From: Yponomeuta sedellus
Taxonomy: Eukaryota > Arthropoda > Insecta > Lepidoptera > Yponomeutidae
Assembly: GCA_934045075.1 (NCBI GenBank)
Contig: OW203722.1
Location: forward strand, 7,781,303-7,845,302
Length of the DNA: 64,000 nt
Direction: 5' to 3'
The stretch's first letter is position 1, and every line of letters begins with the position of its first letter. Position numbers and translations under genes: made by a program. The notes below the pieces were generated by a model that was given only the letters and a program-made list of their open reading frames with translations, did no database searches and was not told where the DNA came from. Below are positions 10,714-22,700 of this stretch, in pieces.

Positions 10714-13700
10714 GTATGTCTCTTCTGTCTCCTCATCATCATCATCCTTATCAGCCATTTGACGCCCTCCCTCACGCTTTTCCAAGCTTCCCGCTCTTAT
10801 GCCGCCCAAATCCAGCGACTCCTCACCTCCGTATAGGTCGCCAATTCTCGCCCATGCGAATTGAAAGCGTAGACGCAAAATATTCAAAGGCTTACATTTG
10901 TCGCATAAAAATAAGATAAGATACTCGTAAGTCGACGAATTCAATCTAGCATTGCGTTCATAATACAGATTTTGTCTGTCGCTCGACTTTTTACGTAGAC
11001 TTCCAAGTCATAAGCCTTACAGTCGTACACGACTTATTTGCTAATGTTGGCTTTATTTGCTAACTCACAGAGGTGAGAATTGGCTCCCAGGTCGTCAACC
11101 CTTTCAGCAGCATCTTCTGACTTTTCAGCATTTATTTATGAAATTTTTGTCACTTACTTTTTCTTATATCTTCACCTACATATTGCATTGGAAGTCGTTT
11201 GTATTTTTTCATGTACTCTTAAAATGTATGGTGTGCAATAAAGGATATCAATCTAATCTATGGACCCTGAAGCACTCAGGGCATCAAATATGAAATAATT
11301 ACATCAAAAGTTGTATTACATAGTGGTAGATTCGGTGATTTCATCTTGTGGTCTTAAAACGGAACCGCTGGACTTAGCAAGGCTGTAAAACTACTTCAGA
11401 TACCTCTTTGCAAAAAGCAAGTTCATCAGAGATCTATTACATCCATTATCTTGGTTCTCGAACAAAAACTTTACTCTTTAACCTCACATGAAATCAGACA
11501 ATCGATCCTTCACCACCTTTGGGCCCGGTAAAGTAATTCATTTATTTTGATCCCTACCTAGTTTGCACCATACATTCGCATCAAATTCTCCTTCGGCAGC
11601 TTCTTCACAGGGTCGTCTGGACGAAAATGCTATTAGCAAGAAGGGCGCCCATTTTTTTTTTCATTGTTACTTCGTCGTCCGGCTATACTAGTCCACTGCT
11701 GGACACAGTCCTCCCCTAAAGAGCGCCACGTTGTGCTGTCATAGGGGGTGATGCCCGTAATCCCCACGCTGGGCATGCGGGTTGGGGATCGCAGTTCGGT
11801 GGAATTGTACTGCAGGGGGCGCTGCTGCCCACCCCCCTGTTTTTGTTACTTATATACTTGTATTTTTAACCGACTTAAAAAAAAGGAGGAGGAAGAAAAT
11901 ATCTCTTTTTTTCAAAGGCACACGTTTATTTTATTCAGAACATAAAGAGTCATACAGAAAAACAATAAAATTATGTGTATACAAAATTAGACCTGAACGC
12001 TGTAACGCCGCTGAAACGTCGGGAAATAAGGTGATTACGTTTTACCTAATAAATAATCGCGATTTGACCCGTTTAATATATAACTATTTATGAGTATCGC
12101 GAATCATTAAGAAATACTACAAATCAACTATTTTATACATGCATAAAAAGACTGTCGCCAGTCGAAAGATTTAGCGCATTGTGTCCTAGTTTGGGATCAG
12201 GACAAGTGACTGGTTTGTGTGGGAATTATTCTTTTTTTTTCTTTACTATGCAAAGACAAATTAAATTGTATCTTTTGATTATAGTCAGTAGCGGAATCTA
12301 TGGAATAAGTAGCTAAAATAGTAACTGTCTAACGGTCTAACCAAATAATTGAATAGGGTCCGGAGAGTCTTTGTTAAAATATAAGTTTTAGTGTCGTAAT
12401 TATCGTGAAGAATAAAATACAGACGGAAATAACATTACTTAATGCTTGGAATAATAATGGTTTAACATGTGTAAATAAGTAAGAGTAACGATGACCCCAC
12501 ACTAGGCGTAGCCTGTATCGTGGGCGTCACGACATAATTGGGCATTATATTGACATTACCTTGTGGCAATCTAAGCAAGTTGTGATCTTGAAAATAACAA
12601 TAGTAATCGTTTCAATCAGTACTGAAAAGGTTATGAGGTCGAGCTATCAAATCCAGGCATGTCCATGTTTATTAAATTTCGTATATCGTATATTTGTCTA
12701 TTTGTACTCGTACTACTACGTACTACTACTATTTGTGTGTTTGTATACGTACTACAAATACGTTTTCTTTCACCGTTAACGCCTTGAAAGAAAACATCGT
12801 AAGGAAACCCGTGTATGTGAGATGTTTTTTTTACTCGAAGAGAAAAAGAGAATTGACTAACTTCAGTTGTTCACAATGGCCTAATTATGAGCCTAAGTGC
12901 TGAAATCTCAGGTCGGACCACTACGAATTACATTAAACTAGAAACGTAACGCAAATAGAGCCTGTTAATAGGCTCTGAACGTACATAATTGGAGCAACAT
13001 ATTTGATTATAATAGAGCATCACATTGGCTTTCCCATAATGGAAGTCTGTTTTCACCTCAAAGGGAAATCGTCCTGAATAGTTAATAGGCGCTACAGCTG
13101 CAGTAATTACTCCTAAGACGCTTTGATTTGATAAGATTTTGATGAGTGTAAATAAGCGCAATACTTAAGAATACTGGGTTGGCAGGTGGGGTTAAAGGGG
13201 GTTTAAAAAGAGAAAAAAAACTTTAGGGGAAGTCGTCGATGGCAGAAAAAAAATCGGTTCAACGATACCAAATTTTTTTTCGCGCTTGTTTAGAGCCGAG
13301 TATTTCGTAAAATCAAGGCGTTACTTGTGACCGGACGACCGGATTTCCTTTCTTTTCAGTAATTAAATGAAGTGTAAGTTCTCTATAAAAACAAACGTAT
13401 AGCTTGTACATAAATATAGAATACCTGATTTAATGGTGCTACATTTTGTTTTTTTATAGCGGCATTTAGCATAGTAATACCAATTTGGATTGGCCGCTTT
13501 ATTTTTTACCCAGGCTCACCCCCGGTTTCTTGTACATCTGTTTATCTAGCTGACCGCGCAAACATTTTCCATATAAATTAACTTACGACCTATCTTATTC
13601 CTGTAGGGAACATCTAGTAAATGTTGATGAAGCGAAAGACGAATGCATCCGACAGAGAACCAAGGTTATCGACATAGCTCAGAGAATCAGCAAGCTGAAG

Positions 13701-16700
13701 TGGCAGTGGGCTGGCCATATCTCGCGAAGAACCGACATCTGTGTTGGAGTAAACGTCTTCTTGAGTGGAGTCCGCGACTCGGCAAACGTAGTGTAGGACG
13801 CCCTCCGACCAGGTGGGATGATGATCTGCGAAAAACTGCAGGCAGATGCTGGATGCCGCAAGCTGAACACAGGGCGCTATGGCGCTCATTAGGGCAGGGC
13901 TATGTCCAGCGGTGGACTAGTAAAGTGCGTTTCACGAAAGAAGTCCCGTGGATTTAGCAAATATAGTCTCTATTACATGGTGATAAGAATTTCTTGAAAG
14001 GAACTATAATGTGAAACGCACTCTACGGCCTGGCGACGACGACGACACCTTCAAAGTTTTACAGCGCTTTGTAAAACTTTAGCATGACTGAGAAAGTAAA
14101 ACTTGAAAATCAGTTTTTAGGATAATGCCCATTACTGCCTGTAAAATTATAAAGCGCACCATTTATTAAAAAAAAATCATCTTATTAGATTAAGAATAGA
14201 GTTAAAAGCCTCTACTTCGAAGTACATTTTACATCTGAACTAGAGTAATGTGGGCCCGAAAGTTAGCCGTCGGAAATGTTTTAATTGAGTTCGTGACCTT
14301 TAAGAAAACCTACATTATCAGGACCCGATCAAAAATGTCGAGCCCTTTGATGACGCTTTAATGGGCCCTGAAAGGGTCGTAGGAATCTGAACCTAATCAA
14401 TCATCCAGCCTTTTATGAGAAATAAATCGGCCTTTTCACCGTTTCAATGCGGCCTAATTATATTAAACCTAGTAAATCGTCGTGACATTTAAAATTTCTT
14501 TGAAGAAGAATGAAGTCGTTATAATTTAAAACTTTTTACTTACAGTACAGTCGAAAGCAACATTTATATTTTAATAACAAAATATCCCGTAACGCAAAAA
14601 AACATTGTTAAGCCACTGTCTATGATGTGTGTTTTATTCACGCACAAACTTCGTGTGTACAAAATTTAAATCATATTTCAAACAAATCTTAAAAGAATAA
14701 GCCATTTACTGTACTACGCATTTATTTGCGTAAGTCGATGTGCCACACTGTACTGTACTACGCAAAAATAAAACAAATAGAAAAGAGATAAGGTATATAG
14801 GTTAGGTGCATATTGTAACCAGTAAATATGCAATGTTGCTATATACTCTGTATTGCCTGTATTTAACCTATTCCGAACTGTCAAATACATACGTATTTTG
14901 CCACTTTAATAACGTAGAAATTTATTACCCAATACAGTTGTTAGTTACGTTATAAATCAATAAATAATAACCTGGGGCTTACTGGTGTATTCAGTTACAT
15001 TTTGATTATTTTTTTAACAACGCAAAACCTCAGCTTCTTAAGTATTAACCACTAAACAAAAATCTTTTATTGTTTTAATTTAACAAAATATATATTTATT
15101 TTATTAAAATACTTGGATCTATGTCATCAGTGGATATCGATAATTATACCGATACTAAAGAAAGTAGTTTTAAGAGTTTTCCTTACTTCACGTTGTATAC
15201 AAACACATTAAAAGAGAAATAATGCGTTGAAATCTATTGTAGCAATGGCTACAATAGATTTCAACAAAATGGTTTTGGTTTACATTTTTAATTGCATTGC
15301 GTGTCGTTCGATACTGTACAATACCGAATCATAAAACTAATTGTACACACTTTATAGCAGTAGAGTTGATTTATTGCTTCCACATTGAATCCTTAAACAA
15401 TTGCTTCCTTGCTTTTGTTGTTTGGTAGACTTTCATTTTCCTATACTTCTTTGAAAATCCTATAAAACTTGGCTTTGTTGTCTGCAGCCATACTCAAAGT
15501 GTGTTCCGCGGAACCCTAGGGTAGGTACCACGATACCCCTGTAGGGGTTCCGAAAGAATTTCGAAAAAAAATTCCAACACCTCTCACTAAGTAAAGTAAT
15601 AAGTAAAGTATTTACTGAGTAAAGTTATAAATAGTAAATGTTATATTGTAACCCGGCGTGCGTGCATGCAACGACTTATGACAGTTGATGAAGCGAAGGT
15701 GATCTGTCAGGATCTTGGCAAGTGGCAGTCCCTGAGTGCTTAGTGCGAGTTTGACAGATGCAATCGAATAACTTTACTACCGCGTTAATCGAGCATTGAG
15801 TAGTGAGTATGAGTAAGTTAACCGTTCGAACTGGCAAAACGCTGTCACAGTACAACTCGCACTCGCGTTTATTCGTGTTTTGGCTGGTAAACGTGTTCAC
15901 TTCTCAACGTAAACCATTACAACTCGCACTCAGCAATTTTAATTTCCATACTTGTCGCTAGGTGGCGCTTCCTCGATGCCATAGAAATATGAGTTTACGT
16001 TAACGCGATCGAGTAGTTAAAAAACTCGCACTAAGCACTCTGGTCTCTGCCTGCCCATCCGGGCTACAGGCGTGAGGTTATGTATGTATGTTACATTGTA
16101 CTTTCATTATTGTTATTAATAAAAAATATTTTTTTTAAAACAATTGTATTATCAATTGGGTTCCGTAAAGTATTTTGCTTTCCAAAAGGGTTCCGTCACC
16201 AAAAAAGTTTGAGAGGCGCTGGTCTAGACTATGTGACTATGCGATATTATTTTAAAAAATGTATTCTTTATTAATAAGAATAATTAATAAAGAACACATT
16301 TTTAAAACAATTGTTTTATCAATTGGGTTCCGTAAAGTATTTTGCTTTCCAAAAGGGTTCCGTCACCAAAAAAGTTTGAGAAGCTCTGGTCTAGACTATG
16401 TGGGAGACTACTTTGGCCAAAGGTTAAGCCTCGCCATACAGCGAGACAATGTCGCCAGCCTTCTCGGTATTCTACCGACCGACAGCGAACTGACAAAAAT
16501 ATTTTATATAAATCAGAAAATGGGTGCATGTTTAGTGTCATTTTTATATTTAAAAGTAACTTATTGTATCAATTAATTTATCCAATACTACCGTCAACTC
16601 CTGTAACTTCGCCTATTTTTGGCAATAATTTTCATGTTTTTTAAATTTCTCACTAAACTAAGAGAGTCCATCGCCTTCATCCTTCTACAATCTTGGCCAA

Positions 16701-19700
16701 TAATATGACGGCTTTTCAAGTGTGCGTGTGTTAGCCACCGATATTAGCCAATGAGCTCGTAATCTGCATTTGAAAAAAGCAGGCGAAGTTTGGGTGCAAA
16801 TCTTAACTTCGCCTGCTTCGCGTAATTTCTATAAAAAACACATTAAATGTCGCAATAGAACTCCAATTAGATTGAAAAACTTTTATATTCATTAGATTAT
16901 AATGAAACTACCGCAGACTTATTCGTTTTTATTTTATTTAGAGTTAGGCGAAGTTAGGACGGCTTTTCTCGAAAGTAGGAACAAACTTAAGGGTTGTCAC
17001 TTTTCAGAATAAAAAAAATCTGTATCTTATCACTATTTTTATCTGTTTTTTTTTTCTTTAGGAATTTTAATGATAAAATAAAAAATAATGTAAAACGAAG
17101 GCATGAATTAAATTTATTAATTAACACACTGTTTTACAGTCTTTATGTACTTTGTGCAACAATCACAGGAACATTTTTAGTAACAAAAATTGTATTTAGG
17201 TACTCTTGCTATGTTTTCCACGCAGCTTGTCATGTAAAGTTCTTCTTGGTATCCCGAAATGCCTTTCGGCGTCACAAGACGACATTTGTTTTTTTCGAAG
17301 GCATTCTAATGCCAGATCTAGTAACTGTGGATTGTGTGCCACAGTGTAAGATCGTTTACGTTTACATTTTGAACCAGGTGTTTCTTGCATTTTCGTATTC
17401 CTGCGAACAATATGATTAAATATATAGATAAAAAAACGCACAATGAACGTTTCTTGTAGAACGGCCGCGTTATTTTAAATAAGAAATATTAATAAAATGA
17501 GAAGTTACTGAGGTATTTTAGAAAACAGCTGAATTTATCAGCTAGAAGAATTCCTATCAAAATATTCCTCAGACTTTCACTACCGAATATTTTTTTACAT
17601 AGACCCTTAGCTGTTTTTTTTAATAACTATCTAACGTTTAATAATCACAGATGTTATCAGCATTGTCGCCATAACTATTTTGGACAAATTAAAATCATAC
17701 CTCCGTGTTACATAGATAAATAACAACATAAAAGTAACAAATTTTTGTGACAACCCTACGGGTAGGCGAAGTTAGACTGGTTATTGTTGGAAGCACTCCC
17801 CTTAGCAATACTTTCTAGATATTTCTTTTCAATCGAGAGCTAGCTCAATAAATATTAGCGTAACAGAAAGCCTGATATGTAAGTTACCTACTCTGTTAAT
17901 ATCTAGAACTTACCTTCAGTGTGTTTTCCAATATCGATCACTTTCCTGGCGGCCGCAAAAAATATACACACGCTCGTTAGTCGTTATGACATATTCCTTC
18001 ATATTGGCAAAATGGCCGCTCCGATTTTGACCAATGGCGGCGCAAAAGAACTATAGACAAATTAGTGAACCAACCAATGACCAGTCAGCATGGTTGCCAT
18101 AACAATAAAAAAAATATTACCATTTATTTTTTTTTGGGCGAAGTTAGATGCAAAAGGCGAAGTTACAGGAGTTGACGGTAGCTAATATGTTATTAACAAT
18201 TCTAGAAAATATTCCAGAAAATATTTGTCGGTTATACACCTAAGTTTGAAATCGACAAGCTAAAATCGGATGTCTCAGATTGGGGATTAGATATATAAAG
18301 TGTTTATAAGTATGAAACGTGTGCATCCACATTGTAACTTACCCATGTTTGTTGTTAATTTGTTTGTAGTAGCAATACAAGTCCCTCACGTTTCCTCTTC
18401 AGTTTAACAAAATACCACTATAAAATCGCGTTAACATATCATAATAATCAGCAACCGCCAATCATGAGAAAATTCCTTTAATTGAAAGATTTACGTACAT
18501 ACACAAACTCATGCCTGTATCCCGGAAGGGTAGGCACAGACCAGGGTCCTGATGATTCTACGATCCTATTTCGCTTTATCAAATTTATTAGTCGTTGCAT
18601 GCACGCACGCTGGTTCCGGGTACTTTTTTAAGGATATATTGACTGATTTATGGTTTGTTGTTCCGGTCACTCTCAGTGTGAACCTTAAGTTCACGCTGAG
18701 CATGCGAATTATTACTAACTAGCTGTGGCCCGCGGTGTTACCGATTTTCCCATGAGAATAAGATATTTTCCCGCAGTAAAACGTAGCCTATGTGTTAATC
18801 CAGGGTGTCAGCTAACTCCATACCAAATTATAATAAAATCGCTCCAGCCGTTTAAACGTGAAGGAGAAACAAACACAGACACTCACAAACTTTCGCCTTT
18901 ATAATATTTGTGTGATGTGATATATTCGCATCGCAACGTAGAACCAGCTTGCTGGACCGACGAACTGAGGCAGATTTCTGGCAGCGGCTGGGGAAGCTTG
19001 GCCTGAAGAATTGGCGTACCTTGGAAGAAGCCGTTTAAACGTGAAGGAGTAACAAACATAGTGACCAGCAGTGATCGAATACACGGGCTGACTGATTGAT
19101 GGAAGTTATACTTGTTTCATAAGAGTTGCTGATATCCAAGCGTGCCTTTGAGGATTCCTATGACCTGCAGTGAACGAGTACGTTCTGATTGATTAATCCG
19201 AGTCATATTTGTCCAACAGGAGATGCTGATACCCAAGGAACAGTGTCGAGTGCAGCCCCTGAGCGCGGAGCCACGCTCTGCCACCTCGCTGCCGCACGCC
19301 AGGCTCACCAGGACCCCGTCCATCTCATCCCAGAGTAGCCTGGACAGTGGCACTTCCAGAGCTACGGTGAGTTTACGCGTTGAGAGGAATAAATCCTATC
19401 CAATTGAAGACTATGTAGCATACTATGCTACCCCCCCCCCCCCTCGATTCTGTTAGTGCTTTTTATGACAATCACACATGCTTTGTTTGGTCACGTGACG
19501 TATTTTTTGTTGACGTTGACGCGTAGACTTAAAGCGGCAATGAAATAATGTTGCAAGTAACTAACTAGCTCGTTGTAGACTTTTAGTCCGGATGTACTTA
19601 CGGGTGTTGATATATCGGAAGAGTCCGACCAGGTTTCGCTCCGATTCGCAGAGCTTAATCATGGTGAAGAAAGACGGAGCTCGCGTCGTCGGTTGCTCGT

Positions 19701-22700
19701 CTCTTTCCAACTGAGCTAATGGGCGACTCGTGTGGGTACAGCGATATATTTCCGATGTAAACACTTAACTGCAAAGTAGGTACTCGGGGCTGCAAGTGAT
19801 GCAAATTACTTCAGCCAGATGTCGCTGCCTGTGCGTAATACAGAGAATGTTGTAAAGAGGTTCGAAATTTTACTGATGCCGGTGAGTCACCCATAAGCTC
19901 AGTTGGAAAGAGCGCTGGCACGGATAGCCAGAGGTCGCGGGTGGAATTTTTAGCCTCTAAATAGGTTTTTAAAATTTAAGAAGTATCTTAATTAAGTATG
20001 TTTTTCGCATTCTTAGATCTGTAAAATTCTCCCATTAATTCCGCCCCAAATCACTGCGAACGTAAAACACGGATTATTTAAGAAAAGGTCAGAAAATCTA
20101 TTCGTCTCTCGCTCAGACAATATAGACCGTAATACTGTCTAAGCGAGTGCCAAATAGTTTTCCACTCCCTTTCTTTAATAAACAGTGTTATTTATGTGTC
20201 CTTTTTGCAAGTCACAAAGGCGCTGATACATATTTTAACCCCGCAGCAACGGAGCAGCTGAAGGAAAAGGTCTGAATCTCGTAGCACCCTCATTACGTAT
20301 GCACTTTGCAAACGGTCGGTCACTGGTAAATGTTTAGGGAATCGACAATTTGTATTGACGTCAACCCCTCTTCATTCACGGATGGTAACTTGAAAGGAAA
20401 ACAACAGTTTACTAACTGTTGTTTTTCTTTCAAGTTACCATCCGTGGCAGGAAATTAAACATATACTTAAGATTTTATTTTATTTACTAACGACGCGAGA
20501 CTACAACGTATTTTCAACGATGTTGTATAGAATCAGGCGTTACTTTGCGGAAATTTATAATAGCATTAATAAGTTAAAATTACTTTGCTAAACTCAGGCT
20601 CCCAAATGCAGCTGCATTTCAGGGCCTGAGGATGCCTCGTGTTAGAGGCGAAACGCGTCGCGTGTTTTCTCACACAAGTATATTGGTGTTGGTGGTGGTG
20701 GTGCGTTCGTGTCTTGCTTCTGCTTGAAAAAGTGGGAGGGAGGGCGGTGCATTAACTAACCGCATGGTGCTCGTAGGATTTTTGGCGGAGTTTAGCAAAG
20801 TCATTTTAACTTATTTATGTATTTTCAACGAGCTTTAATAGGTACTTCATAGCTGAAAACCCTTTCTTTAACCGTAAAGTTTCAACCGTTTACCACGCCA
20901 TCACATGAGGAGTGGCCCAGTGGACTGGGACACGTGATATTTTCTCAAGCACTGACCAGCGCCGAGGGCTCACTCCCTCAGCAAAATCCTTTAATTGTGT
21001 TTCGGACTTGTTTAGTATTTTGTATGTCATGTGTGACTTTTGATCATTAAATGTTTCTCCTTCTTTCTGTTGCTAATAATAAGTACCTGATGCTTTGAAC
21101 AGTAAGTGACATTATTTTTTCAAGAATTTCGTTAAGTTAGTGCTGGTATACAATTCTTATTATAAATGCTGTACAATTCTGATCATTACGTTCGATTGTA
21201 GGCATAGGCCTTCTCTTAGAGATAGTTTGGGCTTAATCACGACACGTGCTCACCGCGGATTGGCAATTTCAAGCGTTCACGATGTTTTCCTTCGCCGTTA
21301 GCGAGTGGTATTGCTACTATAACTTCACAATTGTACGTGTACAACTAAGGTACACAATTGTACGTGTACAACTAAGGTACACAATTGTACGTGTACAACT
21401 AAGGTACACAATTGTACGTGTACAACTAAGGTACACAATTGTACGTGTACAACTAAGGTACACAATTGTACGTGTACAACTAAGGTACACAATTGTACGT
21501 GTACAACTAAGGTACACAATTGTACGTGTACAACTAATATAACTTATGTATAACACTTTTGAATTAGTTTTGCGGGGCCTTATCAAATGCAACATGTTCT
21601 TTTACATTAATAAACACATGCATACCACGCGATCACAATATTTGTGCACCTCGCTAGAATGCGATGCCCTTCCTGCCTCCTATTCACTACGCTGCACACG
21701 CTTCGTGGCATCATTACGGTAGCGTGTCTTCGTCGCTAATACGCATTTTGATTATTGTTTTATATTGTTGCGCGCTATACTAGAGCGCCGATGTTACGTC
21801 ATCAAAGCAGGTGCACGAATACTGTGGCCAAGTTATAGGTAGTTATATTTTAACAATGAATGACTTTTTATCACATTAATGGTTACAATTCGTATTTCAA
21901 ACCCATCACGCACGACATGCTCGATCCATTGTTGAGAATGGTCGCGTGTCGATCAGTTATTCCGATAAAGAACATTGGAAATCATTACGTCGTGATGACA
22001 ACTGATAGCCAAGTGATTTATTTATTACGTCGTGATTAATTCCCACTGTGTGAAAACTATATTATGCATTTATAGTATAATTGTTTTGTATTTGTTGTTT
22101 TTCCAGTGTACAATAAAGAATATTCTTATCTTATCTTATCTTATCTTATCTTATCTTATAGATACAAACATAGGTAAGGGTTTGTACAAATAAATCGCCT
22201 TAAAAAAAAGGTAAACAGTACTTATCAACAACCCATTATGTCAACCCTTCCCTGAGGAAGGTATAGGCCATACTCCACCACGGGGGCCAAGTCCGGATAG
22301 GTGGAGGCTTGCAAGACTAGTGGCTGGTCATACTGTCAAAGTTTTCAAGCCATCCTAAGGCCTCTGACCTGGTTTCGGTCATCTATCGACGCCGGACGCC
22401 ATCTATCGACGGCAGCCGGCACCAACTGCTTAACGTATTACTTATAGTATTGACAAGTAATTGTTTTCGAATACGAATTTCCACAAAAAAAAAACTCAAA
22501 CATATCCACGGGGTCTAAATATACCGCCTAATTAGGCATATGTCTGTCTCTCTATTTTATTTTCTATTCCTCTATTTTTAAAACCAAGCACCTAGAACTT
22601 ACGGCTAAGATGAGATATTGGGACACCTAGGATCAGACAGCTTTGGAGTTTGCTGTCAATTTTTTCTCTGAAGAGAAAAAAATTTGTTTGAACTGTAACA

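Larger units (their letters stand above)
15485..16392. mobile_element. hAT-like MITE carrying nested insertions
   Basis: The left end has CAGCCATACTCAAAGTGTGT and a GGAACCC block. The right end, read on the - strand, has CAGCGCCTCTCAAACTTTTT and GGTGACGGAACCC. The ends resemble each other and the CAG-type ends of hAT MITEs. The right end is itself duplicated (16130-16225 and 16302-16400). No clean 8-bp target duplication was found, so the family call is tentative. Confidence 0.4.

Noticed and set aside
21250..21545. CRISPR-like array
   Set aside because: The 27-bp units are directly adjacent with no unique spacers, in a eukaryotic window.
21317..21595. Proteins of 64-98 residues on both strands made of 9-residue repeats
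   Set aside because: They are translations of the 27-bp minisatellite.
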